Shown one piece after another: positions 6,435 to 14,500 of a DNA stretch of 15,107 bases. Every line of letters starts with the position of its first letter. Within the stretch, counting starts at the first letter, position 1. Origin of the DNA: Pyrodictiaceae archaeon (GTDB taxonomy: Archaea; Thermoproteota; Thermoprotei_A; Sulfolobales; Pyrodictiaceae); NCBI GenBank assembly GCA_027043685.1, contig JALUFI010000095.1, forward strand, positions 1 to 15,107. The letters run 5' to 3'. The notes under the pieces are model-generated. The model saw only the letters and a program-made list of their open reading frames with translations, did no database searches and had not been told where the DNA came from. The position numbers and the translations under genes were made by a program.

Positions 6435-6679
6435 AACCTGGTATCCCTCGCCCGCTCCCGGCGCAGGAGCCCCTGGGCCTCCTCGGAGCTGTAGCCCGGC
6501 ACCGGGTTCTCCACCAGGGCCCTCAGCAGCTCGGGCCTCGCGGCGGAGCGGCGCACGAGTATCCTCAGCAGCTCGTCATAGTCGAGCCTCCTGCCGAGCC
6601 TGTCCTCGAGCTCCCTCAGCTTCCTCTCCAGGAGCCGGGCCGTCTCCCTCCTAACCCGGATGGCAACGTACTCCGGCAT
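6431..6679 (-). CDS. vapB: VapB-like ribbon-helix-helix antitoxin
   Basis: A protein of 82 residues directly before vapC, overlapping it by four bases. The N-terminal strand YVAIRVRRETARLLERKL, then helix residues up to about 45 (RLDYDELLRILVRR), fit a CopG-like dimeric DNA-binding fold. The C-terminal part (about 50-82, ending in an Arg-rich tail) is where VapB proteins usually wrap the toxin. The expected role is to bind and silence VapC and repress the pair's own promoter. It starts at ATG 6679-6677. No clear ribosome site or TATA box is seen; the 69-base gap to the sdhA stop carries only a hairpin, so read-through from sdhA is possible. The family assignment rests on context and fold. Confidence 0.83.
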   Translation of the reverse strand: MPEYVAIRVRRETARLLERKLRELEDRLGRRLDYDELLRILVRRSAARPELLRALVENPVPGYSSEEAQGLLRRERARDTRF

Positions 6680-6715
6680 GGAGCCGCGCCCCTGCAGCAG
6701 CCCCCTGGGGAGAGG

Positions 6716-6740
6716 AGCCAGTGTAGACCCTTCACTGGCT
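6716..6740 (-). terminator. Hairpin between sdhA and vapB
   Basis: AGCCAGTG (6716-6723) and CACTGGCT (6733-6740) form a perfect 8-bp stem with a 9-base loop, nine bases past the sdhA stop on the minus strand. CCTCTCCCC follows, rather than a T run. It may be a partial terminator for sdhA or an operator site for VapBC. Confidence 0.45.
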
Positions 6741-6748
6741 GGTACCCC

Positions 6749-8488
6749 TTAGTACTTCCTCTCTATCGGCTTCCAGGTGGTTATGTTGACCGGCGTGTAG
6801 CTTAGCTCTATGTCGCCTTCCACGTTCATTACCGCTATCGTGTGTTTGAGCCAGTTCTCGTCATCCCTCCTGGGGTAGTCTACTCGGTAGTGGGCGCCCC
6901 TGCTCTCCTTCCTCGCGAGCGCGGAGACCACGACCGTGTAGGCCACGTCAACCATGTTAGCGGTCTCGAGGACCGCTACCAGGTCTGTGTTGTAGACCCT
7001 GCTCTTGTCCCTCGGGGCCACGGTTCCCATGCGGCGCCTCAGCTCCCTTATCCTCCTCGCCGCCTCCTCGAGGCCCTCCCTGCTCCGGAACACGTAGACA
7101 TAGCGGTCCATGGTCTCCTGTAGCTCCTCCCGTACAGCGTAGACGTCGTCCCCGGTCTCGCTGCCCAGGAGGCGGTCATACACCCTCTTCTCCTCGGCCT
7201 CCACCCTGTCCCGCGGCACCGCTGGCTGCTCGCCCCTCCTCTCCCATGCCCAGCGCGCCGCCTGCCTGCCGGCGACGGCGCCGCTGACGAGGCACTCTAT
7301 CGTGCTGTTCGCGCCCAGCCTGTTCGCCCCGTGGACCGAGGCGGCCGCGGCCTCTCCCGCCACCCATAGGCCGCGTATCCAGCGGCCTTCCGTGTCTAGG
7401 ACGCGGTAGTAGGCGTCGGCGTTCACCCCGCCCATGGTGTAGTGGGCGGCGGGGCGGACGGGGATGGGCTCCTCCACGGGGTCTATGCCGGCGTGCTTTA
7501 TCGCGATCTCCCGTACCGCGGGGAGCCTCTCGCTTATCCGCTCCTCGCCGAGGTGGCGGAGGTCTAGGAGCACGTACTCGAGGCCCGTGGCCTCGTCCCG
7601 GAGCCCACGGCCCTCCATTATCTCGGTCATTATCGCCCTTGATACCACGTCGCGTGGCGCGAGCTCCATCTTCTCGGGGGCGTAGCGCTTCATGAAGCGC
7701 TCCCCCTTGGCGTTTAGGAGTATCCCTCCCTCGCCCCTGGCGCCCTCGGTGATGAGTATCCCGCTGGGCACCAGCCCCGTGGGATGGAACTGTATGAACT
7801 CCATGTCCTTCAGGGGTATCCCCGCCCTCAGCGCCATGCCGAGCCCGTCCCCGGTGCTGCTGTAGCTGTAGGTCGTGAACCTGTAGAGCCTCCCAGCGCC
7901 ACCAGTCGCGAGCACCCCCGCCCTCGCCCTGAACACCACCATCTCGCCACTCCGCAGGTCAACCGCCGTCGCGCCCCTGAACACCCCGTCCTCGACCAGC
8001 AGGGAGGTCACGTAGACCTCGTCGAACCTCTCCCAGCCATCCATGGAGACCAGCTTCCCGTAGAGCGTCTGCATCTCGAATAACCCGGTCTTGTCGCCCG
8101 CGTAGCAGGCCCGCGGGAAGCTGTGGCCACCGAAGGGCCGCTGGGCTATGCGTCCATCCGGCCTCCTGCTCCACGGCATCCCCCAGTGCTCGAGGAGCCT
8201 CACCTCCCTGGGCGCAAGCTTAACCATGAGCCACACGGCGTCCTGGTCGGCGAGGAAGTCGCTCCCCTTCACCGTGTCCCAGGCGTGGAGCGCCGGGCTA
8301 TCCCCCTCCTCCGGGTACAGAGCCGCAGCCGTGCCGCCCTCCGCGGCCACGCTGTGGCTCCTCATCAACTGTATCTTGCTCACCACGGCGACGCTGAGCC
8401 CGGGCCGTGTGCGGAGAACCTCGATGGCGGCCCGGAGCCCGGCGAGACCCGACCCGATAACCAGCACGTCGAAGTCAAGGGTCTCCAA
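6749..8488 (-). CDS. sdhA: Succinate dehydrogenase/fumarate reductase flavoprotein subunit
   Basis: Catalytic subunit of complex II, interconverting succinate and fumarate with FAD. I start it at TTG 8488-8486 (579 residues), where GGTG lies 8 bases upstream and LETLDFDVLVIGSG gives the normal N-terminus. The frame stays open to 8653, but that 55-residue extension is Pro/Arg-rich and unlike any SdhA. Visible signatures are the FAD dinucleotide-binding GSGLAG (12-17), H45 in MRSHSVAAEGG where FAD is covalently attached in SdhA, H235 in FIQFHPTG, R251 in TEGARGEGG (likely proton-transfer Arg), R279 in PRDVVSRA, H349 in RPAAHYTMGG, and HGANRLGANS (386-395, with R390). All expected active-site residues are present. 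The C-terminus NITTWKPIERKY is typical. It is divergent from the DUF6054 gene, with vapBC downstream. Confidence 0.98.
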   Translation of the reverse strand: METLDFDVLVIGSGLAGLRAAIEVLRTRPGLSVAVVSKIQLMRSHSVAAEGGTAAALYPEEGDSPALHAWDTVKGSDFLADQDAVWLMVKLAPREVRLLEHWGMPWSRRPDGRIAQRPFGGHSFPRACYAGDKTGLFEMQTLYGKLVSMDGWERFDEVYVTSLLVEDGVFRGATAVDLRSGEMVVFRARAGVLATGGAGRLYRFTTYSYSSTGDGLGMALRAGIPLKDMEFIQFHPTGLVPSGILITEGARGEGGILLNAKGERFMKRYAPEKMELAPRDVVSRAIMTEIMEGRGLRDEATGLEYVLLDLRHLGEERISERLPAVREIAIKHAGIDPVEEPIPVRPAAHYTMGGVNADAYYRVLDTEGRWIRGLWVAGEAAAASVHGANRLGANSTIECLVSGAVAGRQAARWAWERRGEQPAVPRDRVEAEEKRVYDRLLGSETGDDVYAVREELQETMDRYVYVFRSREGLEEAARRIRELRRRMGTVAPRDKSRVYNTDLVAVLETANMVDVAYTVVVSALARKESRGAHYRVDYPRRDDENWLKHTIAVMNVEGDIELSYTPVNITTWKPIERKY

Positions 8489-8547
8489 TGCAGCGGCACC
8501 CGTGCAGCCACGCACTCCCCCAGGAGTCCCACCACGGGCCCCCGCCA

Positions 8548-8571
8548 GGGGCGGCACTAAAACACCGCCCC
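8548..8571. promoter_or_regulatory. Inverted repeat around a TATA-like element, sdhA/DUF6054 divergent promoter
   Basis: GGGGCGG (8548-8554) and CCGCCCC (8565-8571) are perfect inverted arms. The 10 bases between them contain CTAAAA (8557-8562), whose centre coincides with that of the repeat. Read leftwards it would place the sdhA mRNA start about 45 bases before its TTG. Read rightwards it would give the DUF6054 gene a leader of about 20 bases that includes GGAGG (8589-8593). It fits a two-way promoter, or an operator over one. Confidence 0.5.
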
Positions 8572-8603
8572 CAAGCCCCCGAGGGAGCGGAGGCCGCCGA
8601 GTC

Positions 8604-9014
8604 TTGGCCCTAGCACACGGGCTCGTCGCGAGGCTCCACGCACCATTCGACACCGCCTACGCGGCCCTCCAGGAGGTAGACATAGCCTCCAACATCTACC
8701 ACGAGGCGCTCCCCACGGAGCCCCGGGCAGCGGTCGCGGTCGGAGAGAAGTACTTCATAAGGGCCGGCAACAGCCTCTCAGCCACCACAATACTCGTAGA
8801 CGAGGGAGCCGCGACGCTCGTGAAGATAGTCGCGACGGGGGCCCGGGAGGGCTTCCTCGACTTCTTCGACCTGGGCTCCAGCAGGGACTACACCCACCTG
8901 GTCCTCAGCCGCCTAGCGGAGAGAGCCGGAGCCGACTACGAGGTAATTGTTGAGGCTAGCCGCCTAGACTCCTCAAAGGCCAGAGCCCTATGGGGCGCCG
9001 GCTCCAGGGGGTGA
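8604..9014 (+). CDS. DUF6054 family protein
   Basis: A protein of 136 residues, function unknown. The core GEKYFIRAGNSLSATTILVD (48-67), then LVKIVATGAREGFLDFFDLGS (about 72-92), followed by a helix DYTHLVLSRLAE, matches the pattern of archaeal and bacterial DUF6054 proteins, which have a strand-rich core with a conserved Gly-rich turn. It has no Cys, signal peptide or membrane span. The start is TTG 8604-8606 with GGAGG 10 bases upstream. The frame is open back to 8148, but that part only mirrors sdhA on the other strand and its translation is low in quality. The stop TGA at 9012-9014 lies just before the next gene's start, so the two are probably one transcript. Confidence 0.85.
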   Translation: MALAHGLVARLHAPFDTAYAALQEVDIASNIYHEALPTEPRAAVAVGEKYFIRAGNSLSATTILVDEGAATLVKIVATGAREGFLDFFDLGSSRDYTHLVLSRLAERAGADYEVIVEASRLDSSKARALWGAGSRG

Positions 9015-9019
9015 ACCGC

Positions 9020-10270
9020 GTGGCCCCGGAGCCCAGGGTGGACGAGGCGTACGCGACCCGGCTCCTCGAGAAACTCATCTCCATCCCGACCGTGAACCCG
9101 CCGGGCCAGCACTACGGGGAGATGGCTGAGCTACTCCGCAACGAGCTGGAATCCCTCGGGCTAAGGGTAGAGGTGCACCGGGTCCCCGACGAGGTCGTGC
9201 TCCGCCACTACCCGTGGGCAAGGGGCCACCCCCGCTACATAGTGCTGGCGAGGCTCGAGTCCGGTAAGCCGGGCCCCGTGCTCCACTACAACGGCCACTA
9301 CGACGTCGTCCCGCCCGGCCAGGGCTGGAGCACCGACCCCTTCCGGCCCGTGGTCCGCGGCGGCAGGGTCTATGGCCGCGGAGCCACCGACATGAAGGGA
9401 GGCATAGCGGCGGTAATCGCCGGGGTCAAGGCCCTGCTCGACACCGGCTGGGGGCCGGAGCGGGGCGCGCTGGAGCTGAGCTTCACCCCGGACGAGGAGA
9501 CCGGCGGGGAGACCGGCGTAGCCTACATGCTCGAAAAGGGCCTCGCCAGGCCCAGCCACGCGGTGGTCGCCGAGCCCAGCACAACCAGGAGGATATGGAT
9601 AGGGAGCAGGGGGGCGGTGTGGGCGAGGGTCCGGGTACACGGCCGCCAGGCCCACGGCTCAGCGCCCTGGCTAGGCCTCAACGCCTTCGAGGCAATGGCC
9701 AGGATAGCGACCTGGCTCATGGATAACTACATCCCACGCCTCGCCGAGAAGAAGACGGACCTGCCCATGGATGACCCGAGGGCGGCGCACCCAACCCTCA
9801 CAATGGGCGGCGAGGTCCACGGCGGAGCCAAGACCAACATAGTGCCGGGCTTCTACGAGTTCAGCCTGGACCGCCGCCTCATCCCCGGCGAGGACCCCGA
9901 CGAGGTCGAGGAGGAGCTACGCAGCGCCGTGGAGAGGGCCGCGGAGGAGACCGGCCTCCTTGGCCGCGGCTACCGGGTGGAGCTAGCCGTGGACGGCAAG
10001 GCGGCCCCGGCCTGGCTCGACCCAGGCCACCCCTTCGTGGAGCAGCTAGCCTCGGTGGCGAAGCGCGTGCTCGGCGTGGAGCCGGCGAGGACGATATGCA
10101 TAGGAGGCCTCGACACCAGGTACTTCCAGGAAAAGGGCGTCGCGGCCCTAACCTACGGCCCAGGCGCCCTCGGGGTAGCACACATGCCCGACGAGTACAT
10201 AGAGATAAGGGAGCTCGTGGACGCCGCCAGGGTCTACGCCGAGCTGACGAGGGAGCTGCTCGGCGGCTAG
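9020..10270 (+). CDS. M20 family metallo-deacylase/peptidase (ArgE/DapE/CPG2 type)
   Basis: A cytoplasmic di-zinc hydrolase of 416 residues. Related enzymes include acetylornithine deacetylase, succinyl-diaminopimelate desuccinylase and aminoacylases; the substrate cannot be fixed from sequence. Metal and catalytic residues are visible: H93 and D95 in NGHYDVVPPG, D124 in GRGATDMKGG, E159-E160 in PDEETGGETG, E185 in AEPST, and H388 in GVAHMPDEYI. H212 in QAHGSAPWLG lies in the dimerisation domain, about 190-310. The segment GGAKTNIVPG (268-277) is typical. I prefer GTG 9020-9022 because GGTG (9010-9013) lies 6 bases upstream; GTG 9011, overlapping the preceding stop as GTGA, and ATG 8990 are in-frame alternatives. 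No arg or lys genes lie nearby, so a biosynthetic role is not supported by context. It ends in the CTAG shared with the convergent gene. Confidence 0.95.
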   Translation: MAPEPRVDEAYATRLLEKLISIPTVNPPGQHYGEMAELLRNELESLGLRVEVHRVPDEVVLRHYPWARGHPRYIVLARLESGKPGPVLHYNGHYDVVPPGQGWSTDPFRPVVRGGRVYGRGATDMKGGIAAVIAGVKALLDTGWGPERGALELSFTPDEETGGETGVAYMLEKGLARPSHAVVAEPSTTRRIWIGSRGAVWARVRVHGRQAHGSAPWLGLNAFEAMARIATWLMDNYIPRLAEKKTDLPMDDPRAAHPTLTMGGEVHGGAKTNIVPGFYEFSLDRRLIPGEDPDEVEEELRSAVERAAEETGLLGRGYRVELAVDGKAAPAWLDPGHPFVEQLASVAKRVLGVEPARTICIGGLDTRYFQEKGVAALTYGPGALGVAHMPDEYIEIRELVDAARVYAELTRELLGG

Positions 10271-11313
10271 CCCAGCCTCGCCACGGTGTAGGCGACGCGG
10301 CGCCCCGGCCTGCAGAGGTCCTCCACCGCCTTGCTCGCCGCCTCAGCGCCGTAGGCCTCGCCGCCGGGGCCCCTGTAGTAGACGCCGACCCTGCCCCCAA
10401 CCCTCGCTACGTCCACCCTCGTGTCCCCGCTCACCAGCCTGATCAAGTAGTCGGCGTCATCGTACTCCAGGAGGTTGACCCTAGTCGCCTCCTCGTAGCC
10501 GTGAGCGACCACGGGGAGCCCACGGAGCCGGGGAGAGTACTCGGTGGGAACCCTCCTGCTCAGCTCCTCGTCTATCGGGAACCCCGCGGTTATCATCCGG
10601 ACCATGCACAGCGCCGGGTTCACAGCCGAGCCTCCCGGCGCGGCAGGCGCCGCTGCCGCCGGGGCAGCGGCCAGCGGCTGGGGCTGAGCATGGGGCGGCA
10701 CAGCCGCGTGGACAGGGTTGGCAGCGGCAGGGTTCACCGGGTTGACCGGGTTCGCGGCCAGTGGCGTGCCGGTGGGCAGCGGGGCTGCGGGCCTCACGGC
10801 TGCCGGGTTAGGCGTCACGGGGGCGGGCGTCACGGGCGCAGCCGTCGCCGGGGCCGGGGGAGCGGCGGCTGGCGCCCTGACGGCGGGCTGCGGTGCGGCG
10901 GGCTTCTCCTCCGCCGGGGCCTCGCCGGCTATGCTGCGGAGCCTTAGCAGCAGCTTGTTGAAGAGCTCGCGCACCTTGTCCCTGGGCACCTTGTCTATGA
11001 GCTTGCCCGTGACCGTGAGGTAGACGAGGAGCCTGGTGGGGCTCGTGCAGCTCAGCCGTAGCTCGAACGAGAGGGGGCCGAGGCCGTGGAGCCGGAGGGT
11101 GTTCTCGCCGCTGGTCACGGTGACCTTTGTCTTGGCCTTGCCGCCGAACCTGGCGTTCGGGTTATGGATGTAGGTTATCTCGATGCGGCCCTTCTTGACC
11201 GAGGCCTTCTCGACGGGGAGGAACTCGAGGAACTCAAGAAGCTCGGAGGGGTTTATGCTGTGCAGTACCTCTCTGCAGTTCCTCACCGGTAGGCGCTCCG
11301 AGAAAGTGTGCAT
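10267..11313 (-). CDS. Two-domain protein with Pro/Ala-rich linker; N-terminal SRPBCC-like domain possible
   Basis: Not recognised as a family. A protein of 348 residues in three parts. The N-terminal part (1-130) has alternating strands (GRIEITYIHNPNARFGGKAK, TKVTVTSGENTLRLHGLG, ELRLSC, RLLVYLTVTG) and ends in a long helix (RDKVRELFNKLLLRLRSIAG), a pattern like START/SRPBCC small-molecule-binding proteins such as the CoxG type. A low-complexity linker of about 100 residues (131-232) is made almost only of Pro and Ala, with NPVNPVNP and VTPAPVTP repeats. The C-terminal part (233-348) is alpha/beta with VNLLEYDDADYLIRLVSG and GGRVGVYYRGPGG. No signal peptide or membrane span is seen. It starts at ATG 11313-11311; GGTGGTGAG lies upstream but somewhat far. 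The large MMPL gene is upstream on the same strand. Confidence 0.85.
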   Translation of the reverse strand: MHTFSERLPVRNCREVLHSINPSELLEFLEFLPVEKASVKKGRIEITYIHNPNARFGGKAKTKVTVTSGENTLRLHGLGPLSFELRLSCTSPTRLLVYLTVTGKLIDKVPRDKVRELFNKLLLRLRSIAGEAPAEEKPAAPQPAVRAPAAAPPAPATAAPVTPAPVTPNPAAVRPAAPLPTGTPLAANPVNPVNPAAANPVHAAVPPHAQPQPLAAAPAAAAPAAPGGSAVNPALCMVRMITAGFPIDEELSRRVPTEYSPRLRGLPVVAHGYEEATRVNLLEYDDADYLIRLVSGDTRVDVARVGGRVGVYYRGPGGEAYGAEAASKAVEDLCRPGRRVAYTVARLG

Positions 11314-11383
11314 CAGTACTATCGCTCACCACCCCGCGTCGACGACGCTGTTCACGGCTGCCACGAGGGCTCCAAGGGATGCG

Positions 11384-11399
11384 GCCCCGGCGCCGGGGC
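11384..11399. repeat. 16-bp perfect palindrome
   Basis: GCCCCGGCGCCGGGGC is self-complementary, in the 189-base gap between the MMPL gene and the 10267-11313 gene. A CGTGGGCC direct repeat occurs twice just after it (within 11402-11420). It could be an RNA hairpin in the leader of the latter gene or a dimeric protein site. The rest of the gap shows no gene. Confidence 0.4.
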
Positions 11400-11448
11400 G
11401 TCGTGGGCCCGGCGTGGGCCGGAGAAACGGGAGCCACGGATGGACTGG

Positions 11449-11455
11449 TAAAAAC
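11449..11455 (-). terminator. Oligo-T tract downstream of the MMPL gene
   Basis: The minus strand reads GTTTTTA in very GC-rich sequence, about 50 bases past the MMPL stop. It could be a U-rich archaeal terminator for the MMPL mRNA. Its TTTTTA would equally serve as a TATA box for the gene starting at 11313, giving a leader of roughly 110 bases. The sequence does not decide between the two. Confidence 0.3.
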
Positions 11456-11502
11456 GCTTCTATCCAGTGTGCGAATCCCCTCTAGGCGGGCGCCGAGCCC
11501 CC

Positions 11503-14500
11503 CTAGTGCTCAACCCTCCTCTTCATGCCCCAGGGCCACCAGGCCTTCTCGCCCAGCAGCGCTATCACCAGCGGCGTGTAGAGGTAGCTAGCCATCACGC
11601 CGGCGAGTAGTATCGTTACGCCCAGCGTGAAGCCCATAGCCCTCATCATGACTGTGCTTGCTGTCATCATTGACAGGTAGGCGGATGACACCACCAGCGA
11701 CAGCCCGATGATGAACAGGCCTACCGCTCCGACGGCCCTCGCTAGGGCTGTCTCGGTGTTGTCGCAGCCGTGGCGCCTGCACTCCTCCAGCGCCCTCGCC
11801 AGGAAGAAGCTGTTATAGTCCATGCCTACGCCGAGCACAGCCATCATGGCCACTATGTTGAGGAACCATGGCACCTGCTCGCCAAGCAGGTCCTGGAAGA
11901 GCAGGCTGCTAGCCGCTATACCCATCACCGCCGCGCCCATGATGACGATGAGCGCCGCTATGCTTGCGGGCAGGCTGCCGAATATCAGCGTGAACACCAG
12001 TATCATCAGCGTAGCCGCCGCCGGGAGGATGCGGTGGTAGTAGCGGTCGTGGAGCAGCTTATCCATCTCCAGGGTAGCGTAGGGCGCGCCGCCGACGTAG
12101 GCCGTTGCCCCGTGGGCCTCAGCCGCCTCGTGCACCCTGTCGTGCAGCGTCTCCACGTCCTTTGTGCCCTGGTTGCTGTAGGGGTCAACGGCCATTATCA
12201 CCTCGACGACCGCGTAGCGGCCCTTCGCCAGCCTCTCCATGCCCCTGGTGAGGGGCGACAATACCTTGCCGACGCCGGGCGTGGTGTTCGCGGCCTCCAC
12301 TACCGCCTGCAGCGCCTGCCTCGCCTGCGCCGAGGAGTTGATGGGCCCCGGCAGCACCACTGCCACGTAGATCGGGTCGGTGACGCCCGGCATGTACTTC
12401 TCCTGGAGAAGCTTCAGGGCCTTCATGGCCTCCGAGCCGCTGGGCAGCATGAGCTTGATGTCGTGGCTGCCCTTGAAGGTCGCGTAGCTGTAGGCGCCTG
12501 CAATCATAAGCGCCGTGAGTATCGCCAGCACTAGCCAGTGGTGGCGGTGCAGCCTCCTCATCAGCCTGCTCTCCCTCTCTGCGTGCCTCTCCCTGCTCGG
12601 CCTCCTTGGCCACCAGAACCAGCGGCGGCCGCCCAGCACGCTCAGCAGCGCCGGCACCAGGGTGAGGCTCGCGGCCGCGGTGGCGGCGACGGTTACTGGT
12701 ATCGTCTCGCCCATGCCCCTCAGGAACGCTATGTCCCAGCCCAGGAGGAGGCTGCCGAAGCCAATCATCACCGTGAACGCGCTCGCCACTATCGCTGGCC
12801 CGGCCCTGGAGAGAGCCCTCTCGGCAGCCGTCGCAGCGTCGGCGCCCAGAGCCACCTCCTCGCGGAACCTGTGCACCAGGTAGGCGGCGTAGTCCGCGCC
12901 GAGGCCCAGCGCGGTGGTTATCATCAAGCTCTGCGCCGTAGTGTCCACGGTGAATATCCCGGCCCTCGCCGCCAGGTAGACCAGGGCGCCGCCCACCAGG
13001 AGGCCGAGTATGATGCCGGTGTACGGCAGGAGGACGGCGAACACGCTCTCAAGTATCAGCAGCAGGACTATGAACGTCGCGGTCTCGCTTATCCTGCTGG
13101 TCTTCTCCGCGTCGTGGATGGCGTACTCGTGGGCCTCCTGCATCAAGAGGTCGGGGCCGCTAGCCAGCACCTCTCCATGACTTATGCCCTCCTGGTCGAG
13201 CAGCTCCACGGCAAGCTTCCTCGCCTCCCTTATGTTGCTCGCCCTCTCCGCCCTCGTGGCGCCCGCGGGGCTGAAGGATACCAGGAAGCCGTCGAGGCTC
13301 CTAGACACCAGTAGGCCGCGCATCTCCTTCAGAGCCTTAGGCGCAACCTGGCCGAGGAGTATCTCCTCCGCTAGCCTCGCCGCAGCCTCCTCCGCCTTCT
13401 CCATGCCCCGGGCTACCTTGACAACTGTGGCCGCCATCTCCCGTGCCTGCTTCCCCGGGAGCCCGTGCCTCTCAAGCATGGCTGCCATGTAGGCCTCTAT
13501 CATGCTCCAGAGCTTCTCGGGCGGCAGCTTCTCGCCCCGCTCGGCGAGCTGGTTGAGCAGCTTCTCCAGGAGCGGCTCCAGGCTGGGCGGCACGCGGCCC
13601 CGGAGCTTCTCGAGCATCAGCTTCTCCACGTAGAGCCTCCTCGCGGTGGCGTTGCGCAGCAGCTCCTCCGCCTCCCGGGCGGTGAGGTTGAGCCTCACAC
13701 CCCTCTGCCCGGCCGCCCATATCGCCGCCTCCAGGGCAGCGGTGTGGTTGGATGCGAGAAGCCCCTTGGCCCCGGGGTCGAAGCGCATGAGTATCTCCTC
13801 GATGGCCTTAGCCTGCTCCTTCCCAGCCTTCTCCGCCGCCTTCTCCGCGACGAGCTGCAGCGCCAGCCTCCTGGCAGCTGCCTCCACGTCGCCGCCAGTG
13901 ACGACGGTCCTCGCTATCTCCTCCACCACGCTGGCGGGGAGCTTCTCGCCCCTCTTCTCGGCCTCCTTGGCCAGTATGCTCGCCACTGCCCTGGCGAGGG
14001 CCTCCCGGTCGCGGAGAAGCAGCCCCCGCGCCCCGGGGTCCAGCTTGGGCAGCATCTCTGCTAGCCCAGCGGCCTCCGGCTTCTCCTTCGCCAGCTTCTC
14101 TGCGAGCAGCCTGGCCGCGAGCATGGCCGCCTCGTCGCGTCCCCCGTGGGTCTCCAGCAGCCTTAGCGCCGCCTCGACAACGGGGGGCGGGGCCCCCTTC
14201 TCCTCGAATAGCCTCGCAGCCGCCTCTAGAGCGGCCGTCGTGTTAGAGGCCAAGGCGCCGCTCATCCGCGGGTCCAGCCTGGGCAGCAGCTTGGCAAGCT
14301 CCGCTACCCCTGCCGGGGCGCCGTGCTTCTCGGCGAGTACGGCGGTAGCGTTGGCCACCGCCTCGGGGCTCGGCTCGCCCTGTGTAACGGTCTCGTAGAC
14401 GAGCCTGTTCACAAGCTGCTCTGGGAGCCCGGCTCTCCGGAGGCTCTCAGCGAGCAGCTTCGCCGCAACCTCCTTGGCGTCGCTCGTTACCTGGCTCGCG

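Noticed and set aside
8148..8603. Upstream extension of the DUF6054 frame
   Set aside because: It lies opposite the sdhA 5' end and reads as low-complexity; a TTG with a ribosome site at 8604 fits the family length.
8489..8653. N-terminal extension of sdhA
   Set aside because: Pro/Arg-rich, covers the divergent promoter and the DUF6054 start, and does not resemble SdhA; TTG 8488 has GGTG 8 bases upstream.
10720..10780. Short tandem repeats (GGGTTCACCGGGTTGACCGGGTT) taken for a DNA repeat element
   Set aside because: They encode the NPVNPVNP stretch of the Pro/Ala linker and are explained by coding low complexity.
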